From Roseateles sp. (GTDB lineage: Bacteria; Pseudomonadota; Gammaproteobacteria; Burkholderiales; Burkholderiaceae_C): DNA of 64,000 bases. The position numbers and the translations under genes are program-made. Location: assembly GCA_016790285.1 (NCBI GenBank), contig JAEUPJ010000025.1, forward strand, positions 124,001 through 188,000. The letters are read 5' to 3'. Position 1 is the stretch's first letter. Every line of letters begins with the position of its first letter. This document shows positions 26,577 to 35,054 of this stretch, in pieces. A model generated the notes under the pieces. That model made no database searches. It was not told the origin of the DNA and worked only from the letters and a program-made list of their open reading frames with translations.

Positions 26577-27047
26577 ATGGACACGACCGATTGCCCGACC
26601 GAACTGATGAAGAACCCCGGCCCGGCGCCCCATCCCGTGCTGATCTGCGTGATCGGCACGGCCGACGTCGTCCGAGCCAGCGAGGACGACCTCGCCGCGC
26701 TGGCGTCGCACAGCGGCGTGCACCGCATCGACTGGCGGCTGGACGACGAGTTCGGCGAGCCGCCGGTGGAGGCCGACTGGGCCGACGGGCTCATCGTGCT
26801 GAACTCCGACGCCTGGGCCGCCCCCACGGGTTGCGCGCGGCTGCAGGCGCTGCTGAAGATGGCCTGGCGGTGCGGGCGCACGGTGGCCCTGTGCGGCGAC
26901 GCCATGAATTGCCTGAGGGTGCTGGGTTTCCCGGCCGACGTGCCGGCAGAAGCGGAAGGGCTCTTCCTGTGCCCGCAGGCGCCGTGCTCGGGCACGTTGC
27001 GGGAGTTCCTGGATGCGGTGCAGGAGCAGCCGCACCGCGGACGTTGA
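26577..27047 (+). CDS. hypothetical protein, 156 residues
   Basis: I do not recognise the family. The protein reads MDTTDCPTELMKNPG and then alternates hydrophobic strands and helices: VLICVIGTADVV (about 21-32), DGLIVLNSDAWA and RTVALCGDAMNCLRVLGF. That pattern suggests a small cytosolic alpha/beta fold with several Cys near the C-terminus (CRLQ region, LCGDAMNC, LCPQAPC). There is no signal peptide or membrane segment. It stands alone, divergent from the MFS gene and convergent with the DUF1328 gene. Codon use resembles its neighbours, so it is probably a real gene. Confidence 0.6.
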   Translation: MDTTDCPTELMKNPGPAPHPVLICVIGTADVVRASEDDLAALASHSGVHRIDWRLDDEFGEPPVEADWADGLIVLNSDAWAAPTGCARLQALLKMAWRCGRTVALCGDAMNCLRVLGFPADVPAEAEGLFLCPQAPCSGTLREFLDAVQEQPHRGR

Positions 27048-27069
27048 GCTGACGAGGGTGTCAAGAGAT

Positions 27070-27100
27070 GCGCGCGGCGGCCGCAAGGCCGGCCGCGCGC
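27070..27100. terminator. GC-rich stem-loop between convergent genes
   Basis: A near-perfect hairpin with arms GCGCGCGGC..GGCC and GGCC..GCCGCGCGC around GCAA lies between the stop of the hypothetical gene and the stop of the DUF1328 gene. No U-tract follows on either strand, so termination efficiency is uncertain. Confidence 0.45.
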
Positions 27101-27110
27101 TGTGCCGTCG

Positions 27111-27272
27111 CTACCTGCGGATGAGGCCGACGACCAGGCTGATGATGGCCAGGATGATGAAGCCGTAGAACAGCAGCTGGGCAATGCCCGCGGCGCTGGC
27201 CGCGATGCCGCCGAAGCCGAACAGCGCGGCCACGAGGGCGATGACGAAAAAGATGATGGCGTAACGCAGCAT
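27111..27272 (-). CDS. DUF1328/UPF0391 small membrane protein
   Basis: This is a 53-residue protein, [19 protein letters not shown] onward, ending LVVGLIRR. Two hydrophobic helices are separated by a Gly/Ala-rich turn ([13 protein letters not shown]). Sequence and length match the DUF1328 (YtjA/UPF0391) family found in many Proteobacteria, often beside stress or BON-domain genes. AGGAG lies 6-7 bases before the ATG. The function is unknown; induction by envelope or general stress is common for relatives. It lies 39 bases downstream of the AsmA-like gene. Confidence 0.9.
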   Translation of the reverse strand: MLRYAIIFFVIALVAALFGFGGIAASAAGIAQLLFYGFIILAIISLVVGLIRR

Positions 27273-27311
27273 GGAAATCTCCTATGAGGAAGGGCTGAGG
27301 GCAGGGTGAAT

Positions 27312-29267
27312 CTAGGCCCCGGACGGGCGCCGGGGTGACGGCTGCTGCCGCGCTGCCGGGTAGGAGGGCGCCGACGCCGCAGCGGCGCCAGGCGCCGGGG
27401 CGGTGGCGGCGTCGCAGCTGATGTCGGGCAGGTCCACGCCGGGGTCGACGAAAGCCAGCAGTGCCGCCGGGGGCGCCAGGGCGCCGAGCGCGATGGCGGC
27501 AATGGCCTTGCCGCCCAGCGCCTTGCCCTCCAGCGCCACGCGCGGGTCGGCGAGCGTGCCCTGCACGCGAACGGGCGAGCGCAGCGTGAGCAGCGAGAAG
27601 TCCTTGGGGCGCGCCACCAGGCGCAGGTCCAGGGTCTCGTCCGCGAGGTTGACGCGGCCGTCGATGTCGATGCGGCTGTCGCGGTTGTCCACCACGGCGG
27701 TGCGCGGCCGCAGCAGGCCGGCCTTGAAGCGGCCCTCCAGCTGGGCGCAGTTGAGGGTGAGCTTGCGGTCGCCGCGCAGCCACACCGCCAGGCCCTGGGC
27801 CAGGTCCAGCCCGACCGCCTCGGTCAGCAGGTGGGAGATGCTGCCCTTGTCCAGCTGAAAGCGCACGGGGCCGTCCAGGCTGCCCAGCACCTCCGCCGGG
27901 CTGCGGCCGTGGCCCTTCACGTCGATGTCGCCGCGCAGGCGGCCGGTGACGGGGTCGTCGGCCAGCGCCTTGGTCGGGAGCTTGAGCCATTGCTCGATGG
28001 CCATGCCGCGCACGTTCAAGCCGATGTCCCAGGCCGGCGGGCTGGCGCGCGTGTCCAGCCGCGTGGCGCCGGTGACCTCGCCGCCAGCGATGCCGGCGTG
28101 CAGGTTGCGCAGGTCCAGCACGCCGTCTTCCAGCACGACGCTGGCGTTGACGGGCGCCAGCGGCGCGAGCCGCGCGGTGCCGAGGTCCAGCTGGCTGAGC
28201 GCCACGACGACGCGCGCGTCCATCGCACGCAGCGAGGGCAGGTCCCAGGGGCGGTCGGGCAGCACGCGCCCCGGCCGGCTCGGCCGGGTGTCGGCGCCCA
28301 CCGCGGGCCCGAGGTCCGCCAGCCGCAGCGGGCCGCCGCGCAGCAGCCCGGTGAGCTGCGGCGTGGCGGGCCGGGTGTCGAAGGCGAAGTCGCCGCCGAG
28401 CTGGCTTTCGCCCACGCGCGCCCGGGCGCCGCTGAGCTGCCAGACGTGGTCGGCGTGCCGCAGCCGGCCGGCCAGCGTGACCGCCGGCGTGCGGGGCAGG
28501 GTGATGCCGAAGGGGCGGCCGAGGTCGGCGAGCGAGCGGCCGCGCACCTGCAGCTGGCCGTCCAGCGCACGGGCGTCCAGCAGCGAGGCGGCCGTGCCGA
28601 CGAAGCTGATGCGGCCATCACGCTGCGTGAGTTCCGCGCTCAACTGCACCGGGGGCAGCGCGGCGTCGGCGGGTGCGAACAGCGCCAGGCCGGCGCCCGC
28701 ATCGGCCTTCAGCGCCAGGGCCTGGTCACGCAGCTGGCCCTGCAGGTCGGCCGTCCAGTGGCCGCCGGCCTGGGTGGCGAAGCGGGCGTTGCCGCTGAGT
28801 TGCAGCGGGGTGTCGTCGATGCGGGCCTGGCCCTGGCGGATGACGAGGTGGTCGATCTGCGGGGGCTCGGCCGGCTCTTCCTGCGCGCCGCGGGGCTGCA
28901 CGGGCCAGGCCGTGCGGCCGGCGGCGTCGCGCTGCCAGGTCAGCTGCAGGGTGTCGGCCTGCACGAGGCGCAGCCGCAGCGGCGCGCCGCGGTGCCAGGC
29001 CCACAGGTCGCCCCACTGCCAGTGCACGAGCACGTCGGTGGCGTCGGCCAGGGCTTCGCCGCCGCGGCCCGTGACGCGCAACCCGTTCGCCTGAAGTCGG
29101 GGCCGCCACAGCAGGTGCAGGCGGGCGCCGTCGGCCAGGCTCACGCCGCGGTCGGCGCGCTTGACCAGCCACGGCGCCAGGCCCGGCCAGCCGGCCCATT
29201 CCATGGCTGCCGTGGCAGCCACGGCCACCAGCACTGCGGCGCTCACGGCCTTGATGGCAAATCTCAT
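27312..29267 (-). CDS. AsmA-family protein
   Basis: The 651-residue protein starts with an uncleaved-looking N-terminal anchor (MRFAIKAVSAAVLVAVAATAAMEW) followed by long beta-rich repeats typical of AsmA-like lipid-transfer proteins. The C-terminal module (NLHAGIAGGEVTGATRLDTR, FQLDKGSISHLLTEAVGLDLAQ, RDSRIDIDGRVNLADETLDL) is the conserved AsmA C-terminal region. Such proteins bridge the inner and outer membranes and affect phospholipid balance. The tail is Pro/Ala-rich. An in-frame upstream extension to 29393 is not family-like. It is divergent from the BON lipoprotein gene. Confidence 0.87.
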   Translation of the reverse strand: MRFAIKAVSAAVLVAVAATAAMEWAGWPGLAPWLVKRADRGVSLADGARLHLLWRPRLQANGLRVTGRGGEALADATDVLVHWQWGDLWAWHRGAPLRLRLVQADTLQLTWQRDAAGRTAWPVQPRGAQEEPAEPPQIDHLVIRQGQARIDDTPLQLSGNARFATQAGGHWTADLQGQLRDQALALKADAGAGLALFAPADAALPPVQLSAELTQRDGRISFVGTAASLLDARALDGQLQVRGRSLADLGRPFGITLPRTPAVTLAGRLRHADHVWQLSGARARVGESQLGGDFAFDTRPATPQLTGLLRGGPLRLADLGPAVGADTRPSRPGRVLPDRPWDLPSLRAMDARVVVALSQLDLGTARLAPLAPVNASVVLEDGVLDLRNLHAGIAGGEVTGATRLDTRASPPAWDIGLNVRGMAIEQWLKLPTKALADDPVTGRLRGDIDVKGHGRSPAEVLGSLDGPVRFQLDKGSISHLLTEAVGLDLAQGLAVWLRGDRKLTLNCAQLEGRFKAGLLRPRTAVVDNRDSRIDIDGRVNLADETLDLRLVARPKDFSLLTLRSPVRVQGTLADPRVALEGKALGGKAIAAIALGALAPPAALLAFVDPGVDLPDISCDAATAPAPGAAAASAPSYPAARQQPSPRRPSGA

Positions 29268-29452
29268 GCGGTGATGCTCTGCGGGGCGTGCACGGCCCGG
29301 CGTGGGACGGACCCAGCCGGACCTGTAGGACGCGACCCCTGTCGGCGCGGTCCCACAGGCGATCGGCGTCAGGGCCGGGCGCACGAGCCTCATGCGCGGC
29401 GCACAGTGTGTTCATCGGGCCTTCGGGCTCATGACCTGAAATGGAGTTCCCC

Positions 29453-29833
29453 ATGCATCCCGTCTCGAAGATGTCCGCGCTGGCCGCCCTGGCTGCGCTG
29501 ACAGCCCTCACCGCCTGCAGCCGCCAGGCTGACGACGAACTGGGCACCGGCCCGCGCAACGGCAGCGTCGTGGCCGATGCACCCATGGCCGCGAGTCAGG
29601 CCGAGGCCAGTGCGGCGGGCGACATGGGCATCACCGCCAAGGTCAATGCCGCCCTCGTGGCCGACGACCAGCTCAAGGCCACGCAGATCAACGTCGACAC
29701 GCGCGACGGGCAAGTCACGCTGTCTGGCCAGGCGCCCGACGCCGCCGCACGTGAGCGGGCCACCACGCTGGCGGCAGCCGTGACCGGCGTGAAGCAGGTG
29801 AACAACCAGCTCGTGGTGGCGCAGTCCAGCTGA
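29453..29833 (+). CDS. BON-domain lipoprotein
   Basis: This 126-residue protein has a lipoprotein signal with the Cys in LTALTACSRQ, followed by one BON domain (about 58-125; ITAKVNAALVADDQLKATQI and ATTLAAAVTGVKQVNNQLVV). OsmY-type BON proteins bind the outer-membrane inner surface and rise under osmotic stress. The ATG at 29453 is chosen because GGAG lies 6 bases upstream; the ATG at 29441 would put that site inside the gene. A strong terminator follows 20 bases after the stop, so it is monocistronic. Confidence 0.92.
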   Translation: MHPVSKMSALAALAALTALTACSRQADDELGTGPRNGSVVADAPMAASQAEASAAGDMGITAKVNAALVADDQLKATQINVDTRDGQVTLSGQAPDAAARERATTLAAAVTGVKQVNNQLVVAQSS

Positions 29834-29852
29834 CAGCACCTCGCTCACTGGC

Positions 29853-29885
29853 AAAGGCGCCCTGGTTCAGGGCGCCTTTGCTTTG
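29853..29885 (+). terminator. Rho-independent terminator after the BON gene
   Basis: A perfect 12-base stem (AAAGGCGCCCTG and CAGGGCGCCTTT) with a 3-base loop is followed by GCTTTG. It sits between the BON gene and the ABC transporter gene. Confidence 0.85.
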
Positions 29886-29962
29886 CCCGTGGCGGCATGC
29901 CGTCCGACAGCCGAGCGGCGGGGCGCTGACTACGCTTTCTCACATCACTCACCGCTGCTCTC

Positions 29963-31654
29963 ATGGCCGCCAAAGCTCCTGCGCTGCAACGCTTCCTCAC
30001 CGTGGCCAAGCCCTACTGGGTGGGCGACCGCCGGGTCTGGGCCTGGACCTTCCTCGCCGGCATCGTGGTGCTCATGCTGGCCGACACCCAGCTCGCCGTC
30101 ATGCTCAACGACCAGACGGGTGAGCTCACCTCGGCGCTCGCAGCGCGCGACGCCGACCGCTTCTGGGCCGCCGTGCGGCAGATGCTGTGGGTGCTCGCGT
30201 TCGCGGTGCCGGTGTTCGCCACCTACTACTACGCCCGCGACGCCTATGCCAACGACTGGCGCCGCTGGCTGACCCACCGCTACCTCGACGGCTACCTGCG
30301 CGAGCGGCGCTACTTCCACATCGCGGCCGACGAGATCGACAACCCCGACCAGCGCATCGCCGACGACGTCAACACCTTCACCGGCCGCTCGCTGCACTTC
30401 CTGCTGATCCTGCTGGGCTCGCTGATGCAGCTGGTGGCCTTCAGTGCCGTGTTGTGGGGCCTGTCGCACACGCTGGTGGGCTTTCTTGTGGCCTATGCGC
30501 TGGCGGGCACGCTGCTCTCGCTCGGGCTCTTCGGGCGCCCGCTCATCAAGCTCAACCACTGGCAGCTCAAGCGCGAAGCGGACTTCCGCTTCCGGCTCAT
30601 GCGGGTGCGCGAGAACGCGGAGTCCATCGCCTTCTACGGCGGCGAGGCGCAGGAGCGCCACCAGCTGCAGCAGCGCCTGCGCGCCACGCTGCTCAACACC
30701 CGGCGCCTCATCCGCGCGCAGTTCGGGCTGAACCTCTTCCAGCGCGGTTTCAGCCAGCTGAGCCTGCTGGTGCCCGCCGTCGTGCTCGCGGGCGACGTGC
30801 TGTCGGGCCGGCTCGAGGTGGGCCAGGCGGTGCAGGCCGGCGGCGCGTTCGCGGCGGTGCTGGGCGCGGTCTCACTCATCATCGACAACTTCGAGAGCCT
30901 GTCGCGCTTTGTCGCGGGCATCGACCGCCTGCACGTGATGGCCGAGGTGCTGGAGGCCGCGCCCCCGCAGGCCGGCATTGCGCGCGAGGAGGGCCGCGAG
31001 CTGCACATCCGCGATCTGACGCTGCAGGCGCCTGGCAGCGACCGTGTGTTGGTGGAGAAGCTCTCCTTGCACGTTCCCGAAGGCGGCTCCCTGCTTATCA
31101 CCGGCGCGAGCGGCTGCGGCAAGAGTTCGCTATTGCGCGCCATCGCCGGCTTGTGGACGCAGGGCAGCGGCCAGGTATCGCACCCGCCGCGCGAGGACGT
31201 GTTCTTCCTGCCCCAGCGGCCCTACCTGCAGACCGGCTCGCTGCGCAGCCAGCTGATCTACCCCAGCCAGCAGTCGGACCTGGACGACGAGGCCCTGCTG
31301 ATGATCCTCGACGAGGTTCAGTTGCGCCACCTGGCGGAGGGCGACGGCGGCCTGGACCGCGTGCGCGACTGGGAGAAGGTGCTCAGCGGCGGCGAGCAGC
31401 AGCGCCTGGCCTTCGCGCGGCTGCTGGTGCACGAGCCGCGCCTGGCCATCCTCGACGAAGCCACCAGCGCCCTGGACGACGCCAACCAGAAGCGCCTCTA
31501 TGAGCGGCTGCGCGAGCGCGGCACCACCTTGATCAGCATCGCCCACCGCGCCGCGGTGGCGGGCTTTCACCGCCATGTGCTCAAGCTCACGGGCGGCGGG
31601 CGCTGGACGCTCGCGCGCACCGCGGCCGACGCGCCGAAGAAGTCAAGCGACTGA
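29963..31654 (+). CDS. ABC transporter of the SbmA/YddA (BacA-like) type, fused permease-ATPase
   Basis: This is a 563-residue half-transporter. Residues 1-330 hold the SbmA/BacA-like membrane domain with NDWRRWLTHRYLDGYL and DNPDQRIADDVNTFT, the signature of this family. Residues about 345-560 are an ATPase with Walker A GASGCGKSS, signature LSGGEQQRL and Walker B LAILDEATSAL. YddA-like proteins probably work as homodimers; relatives with peptide, bleomycin or vitamin B12 uptake roles are known, and substrate is open here. It lies 77 bases after a terminator and 112 bases before livH, so it is likely its own unit. Confidence 0.9.
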   Translation: MAAKAPALQRFLTVAKPYWVGDRRVWAWTFLAGIVVLMLADTQLAVMLNDQTGELTSALAARDADRFWAAVRQMLWVLAFAVPVFATYYYARDAYANDWRRWLTHRYLDGYLRERRYFHIAADEIDNPDQRIADDVNTFTGRSLHFLLILLGSLMQLVAFSAVLWGLSHTLVGFLVAYALAGTLLSLGLFGRPLIKLNHWQLKREADFRFRLMRVRENAESIAFYGGEAQERHQLQQRLRATLLNTRRLIRAQFGLNLFQRGFSQLSLLVPAVVLAGDVLSGRLEVGQAVQAGGAFAAVLGAVSLIIDNFESLSRFVAGIDRLHVMAEVLEAAPPQAGIAREEGRELHIRDLTLQAPGSDRVLVEKLSLHVPEGGSLLITGASGCGKSSLLRAIAGLWTQGSGQVSHPPREDVFFLPQRPYLQTGSLRSQLIYPSQQSDLDDEALLMILDEVQLRHLAEGDGGLDRVRDWEKVLSGGEQQRLAFARLLVHEPRLAILDEATSALDDANQKRLYERLRERGTTLISIAHRAAVAGFHRHVLKLTGGGRWTLARTAADAPKKSSD

Positions 31655-31766
31655 GCGACACCCGCCGCGCGGTGCTGCCGGTGCGGCAGGCGCCCTGGGT
31701 GAATTCCCGACCGTGCGGTCGAGCAATCGCCGATAGGATCGGCACCGCCTTCACGACGCGCTGCCC

Positions 31767-32804
31767 ATGGACTTCACGATTGCCGCCATCCTCGGGCTCG
31801 ACGGCCTCACCAACGGGGCCATCTACGCCCTGGTCGCCCTGGCCCTGGTGCTGGTGTTTTCCGTCACCCGCATCATCTTCATCCCGCAGGGCGAGTTCGT
31901 CGCCTTCGGCGCCCTCACGCTCGCGTCGCTGCAGATGGGCAAGGTGCCGGGTACGGTGTGGCTGCTGCTGATGATGGCGGTGGCGGCGGCGGTGCTGGAC
32001 CTCGTGCAGGGCCTGCGCGAGGCACGGCCGCCGGCCCGCATCGCCAAGGGGCTGCTCGCCACGCTGGCGCTGCCGGTGGGGCTGGCGCTGGTGGTGCCGG
32101 CGGTGCTGCCGAGCCAACCCGCGCTGTGGCTGCAGGTGCTGCTGACGCTGGCCATCGTCACGGCCATGGGCCCGCTGCTGTACCGGCTGGCCTACCGGGC
32201 CTTGTCGGGCGCCAGCGTGCTGACGCTGCTGATCGTGTCGGTCGGCGTGCACTTCGCGCTGACGGGCATCGGCCTCGTGTTCTTCGGCGCCGAGGGCTAC
32301 CGCACGCCGGCCTTCTGGGACGCCCGTTTCGACCTCGGCCCGCTGAGCCTCACGGGCCAGACCCTGATCATCTTCGGCGCCTCGGTGGTGCTGCTGGTGG
32401 CCATGTACCTCTTCTTCGAGCGCACGCTCACCGGCAAGGCCCTGCGCGCGACGTCGGTCAACCGCACGGGCGCGCGGCTCATGGGCATCTCGGGCGACGC
32501 CGCGGGCAGCCAGACGTTCACGATGGCCGCCTTCATCGGCGCGCTGTCGGGCCTGCTGATCTCGCCGTCCACGACCATCTATTACGACACCGGCTTTCTC
32601 ATCGGCCTCAAAGGCTTCGTGGCGGCGGTGTTCGGCGGCCTGGCCAGCTTCCCGATGGCGCTGGGTGGCGCCATCGGCGTGGGGCTCATCGAGAGCTTCG
32701 GCTCGTTCTACGCCAGCGCCTTCAAGGAGGTCATCGTGTTCACGGTGATCCTGCCGGTGCTGCTGTGGCGGTCGTTCGTGGACCCGCACCACGAGGAGCA
32801 CTGA
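31767..32804 (+). CDS. livH: branched-chain amino acid-type ABC permease (LivH)
   Basis: This 345-residue inner-membrane permease has [24 protein letters not shown] near the N-terminus and the EAA-like stretch [25 protein letters not shown]. About 55 extra residues between helices 3 and 4 ([10 protein letters not shown] region) make it longer than E. coli LivH. Partners are the LivM-LivG fusion and LivF downstream. No substrate-binding protein is in view, so leucine-type amino acids, urea or another amide remain possible. Its TGA overlaps the ATG of the inserted GxxExxY gene. Confidence 0.88.
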   Translation: MDFTIAAILGLDGLTNGAIYALVALALVLVFSVTRIIFIPQGEFVAFGALTLASLQMGKVPGTVWLLLMMAVAAAVLDLVQGLREARPPARIAKGLLATLALPVGLALVVPAVLPSQPALWLQVLLTLAIVTAMGPLLYRLAYRALSGASVLTLLIVSVGVHFALTGIGLVFFGAEGYRTPAFWDARFDLGPLSLTGQTLIIFGASVVLLVAMYLFFERTLTGKALRATSVNRTGARLMGISGDAAGSQTFTMAAFIGALSGLLISPSTTIYYDTGFLIGLKGFVAAVFGGLASFPMALGGAIGVGLIESFGSFYASAFKEVIVFTVILPVLLWRSFVDPHHEEH

Positions 32805-33211
32805 TGACGGCAGCAGAACACAGCCACAGAGGCACAGAGGCACAGAGATACCGGGTCAGTGACACGGTCATCGCTGCCGCCATCGAAGTCCACAAGGAAC
32901 TCGGGCCGGGCTTGTTCGAAAGCGTCTATGAAGCCGCCATGGACATCGAGCTGAAGTCCCGCGGCGTGACCGTGCAGCGTCAGCTGGAGGTGCCCATGGT
33001 CTACAAAGGGCAGCCCCTTGGCTCCGCCTATCGCGTGGATCTGGTCGTCGAGCATGAGTTGGTGGTCGAGCTGAAGGCGGTGGAGCGCCTGGCGCCCGTT
33101 CATACGGCCCAGGTCTTGACTTACCTGCGCTTGCTCAAGCTGCGGGCAGGCTTGCTGATCAACTTCAATCACGCCCAACTTCGCCAAGGCGTGAAGAGGA
33201 TCTCGCTTTGA
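32804..33211 (+). CDS. GxxExxY-family protein (PD-(D/E)xK nuclease-like)
   Basis: The 135-residue protein carries the family motif G36-LF-E39-SV-Y42 and a PD-(D/E)xK-like core, Asp79, Glu89 and Lys91 in RVDLVVEHELVVELKA. Function is unknown in the family; a nuclease fold is predicted from the motif and no activity is known to me. The ATG overlaps the livH stop, and residues 6-16 are encoded by the left inverted repeat itself. The stop codon abuts the right repeat. It interrupts the livH-livM junction, so it is very likely an insertion translated by coupling to livH. Third-position GC is lower than in the flanking liv genes. Confidence 0.88.
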   Translation: MTAAEHSHRGTEAQRYRVSDTVIAAAIEVHKELGPGLFESVYEAAMDIELKSRGVTVQRQLEVPMVYKGQPLGSAYRVDLVVEHELVVELKAVERLAPVHTAQVLTYLRLLKLRAGLLINFNHAQLRQGVKRISL

Positions 33212-33252
33212 ACCCGCTCTCTCTGTGTCTCTGTGCCTCTGTGGCTGTGTTC
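32816..33252 (+). mobile_element. inverted-repeat-bounded GxxExxY element inserted in the liv operon
   Basis: The left arm 32816-32856 and right arm 33212-33252 are 41-base inverted repeats that differ at three positions. Each arm contains three tandem 8-base CACAGAG-type units plus CACAGC outside and CGGGT inside. The interior is almost entirely the GxxExxY reading frame. A copy of the arms with no gene lies at 4711-4806. No transposase, reverse transcriptase or integrase is present, and no target duplication was evident. Element status is inferred from the symmetry, the second copy and the disruption of an otherwise tight operon. Confidence 0.7.
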
Positions 33253-33269
33253 ACGGCCTTTGCCGCACC

Positions 33270-35054
33270 ATGATCGCCTTCAAGCGCTCCCACCTCGCGG
33301 CCGCGGCCGCCGTCCTCGTGTTCGCACTGCCCTTCGCGCCCGTGCCGGACTTCTGGGTCACGCAGCTCAACTACATCGGCCTGTTCTCCCTCGTCGTGCT
33401 GGGCCTCGTGCTGCTCACGGGCGTGGGCGGGCTCACGTCGTTCGGGCAGGCGGCGTTCGCCGGCGTCGGGGCGTACGCCACGGGCTATCTCACGACGGTG
33501 CTGGGTCTGTCGCCCTGGCTCGGCCTCGTGGCGGGCGTGGCCGTCACGATGGTGCTGGCCCTCGTCATCGGGGCGCTGACGCTGCGCATGTCGGGTCACT
33601 ACCTGCCGCTGGCCACCATCTGCTGGTGCCTGGCCCTGTACTACCTCGTCGGCAACCTGGAGGCCCTGGGCAAGTACGACGGGCTGCTGGGCCTGCCGGC
33701 GCTGCAGATCGGGGACTTCAGCTTCCAGAGCGAGCGGCGCATCTACCTGCTGATCTGGCTGGCCGCGCTGCTGGCGGCGGTCGGCGTGACACGGCTGCTG
33801 GACTCGCGGCCCGGGCGCATCATGCGGGCCCTCAACAGCAACCGCGGTGGTGGCGCCACCATGCCCGAGGCCATGGGCGCCAGCACCTTCCGCTACAAGC
33901 TGACGATGTTCGTCGTGGCGGCCCTGCTGGCCAGCGTGTCGGGGTGGCTCTATGCCCACATGCAGCGCAGCGTGAACCCGTCGCCCTTCGGCATCAAGTT
34001 CGGCATCGAGTATTTGTTCATGGCCGTGCTCGGCGGCATCGGCACGGTGGGTGGTGCGTTCACCGGCGCGGCCCTCGTCAAGCTCGCGGAAGACCAGCTC
34101 AAGGTCTGGCTGCCGCTGGTGTTCGGCGGCTCGGGCAACTACGAGATCATCGTGTTCGGTGTCGTGCTCGTGCTGGTGCTGCGCTTCGCACCCGACGGCC
34201 TGTGGCCGCTTTTCGCGCGCTGGCTGCCCGCTCGCGGCCACAAGGCCGTCGACGAGAACGCCCCGCGCCTGAGCGCGCGCAGCCACCCGCCGCGCGGCGC
34301 GGCGTTGCTGGACGTGCGCAAGATCCGCAAGCAGTTCGGCGGCCTCACCGCGGTGAACGACATCAGCTTCACGATCCGGGCTGGCGACATCGTCGGCCTC
34401 ATCGGCCCCAACGGCGCGGGCAAGAGCACCACCTTCAACCTCGTCTCGGGCGTGCTGCCGCTCACGGCGGGCGAGGTCGAGCTGCTGGGCCAGCGCGTGG
34501 ACGGCCGCGGCAGCCGGGAGATCGCCCGCGCAGGGCTCTCGCGCACCTTCCAGCACGTCAAGCTCGTGCCCGACATGACGGTGCTCGACAACGTCGCGCT
34601 CGGCACCTACCTGCGCACCCGCACGGGCACGCTGCAGGCCATGCTCGGCCTGAACGCCGCCGAGGAGGCCCAGGCGCGCGCCGAGGCCCTGCGCCAGCTG
34701 CGCCGCATCGGCCTGGAGGGGCAGGCGCACGAGCTCGCGGGCAACCTGGCGCTGGGCCCGCAGCGGCTGGTGGAGATCGCCCGCGCGCTGGCCAGCGACC
34801 CCTCGCTGCTGCTGCTGGACGAACCCGCCGCCGGCCTGCGCCACAAGGAGAAGGCCGCGCTGGCCGAGGTGCTGCGCCAGCTCAAGGCCGAGGGCCTGTC
34901 CCTGCTGCTGGTGGAGCACGACATGGATTTCGTCATGAAGCTCACCGACCGCATCGTCGTCATGGAGTTCGGCCGCCACCTGATGGAGGGCACGCCCGCC
35001 GAGGTGCAGGCCAGCCCGGCGGTGCGCGCCGCCTACCTGGGAGCGGACGAATGA
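33270..35054 (+). CDS. LivM-LivG fusion: ABC permease joined to its ATPase
   Basis: This 594-residue protein joins two subunits. Residues 1-320 are a LivM permease (GVGGLTSFGQAAFAGVGAYA, then GRIMRALNSNRGGGATMPEA). Residues about 345-594 are a LivG ATPase with Walker A at 379-387 (GPNGAGKST), signature-like LALGPQRLVEIARAL, Walker B LLLLDEPAAGL and the C-terminal extension typical of LivG. The start is the ATG at 33270, 17 bases after the right repeat of the inserted element; the frame upstream is repeat sequence. Fusions of this kind occur in some proteobacterial Liv-type systems. The stop overlaps livF. Confidence 0.92.
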   Translation: MIAFKRSHLAAAAAVLVFALPFAPVPDFWVTQLNYIGLFSLVVLGLVLLTGVGGLTSFGQAAFAGVGAYATGYLTTVLGLSPWLGLVAGVAVTMVLALVIGALTLRMSGHYLPLATICWCLALYYLVGNLEALGKYDGLLGLPALQIGDFSFQSERRIYLLIWLAALLAAVGVTRLLDSRPGRIMRALNSNRGGGATMPEAMGASTFRYKLTMFVVAALLASVSGWLYAHMQRSVNPSPFGIKFGIEYLFMAVLGGIGTVGGAFTGAALVKLAEDQLKVWLPLVFGGSGNYEIIVFGVVLVLVLRFAPDGLWPLFARWLPARGHKAVDENAPRLSARSHPPRGAALLDVRKIRKQFGGLTAVNDISFTIRAGDIVGLIGPNGAGKSTTFNLVSGVLPLTAGEVELLGQRVDGRGSREIARAGLSRTFQHVKLVPDMTVLDNVALGTYLRTRTGTLQAMLGLNAAEEAQARAEALRQLRRIGLEGQAHELAGNLALGPQRLVEIARALASDPSLLLLDEPAAGLRHKEKAALAEVLRQLKAEGLSLLLVEHDMDFVMKLTDRIVVMEFGRHLMEGTPAEVQASPAVRAAYLGADE

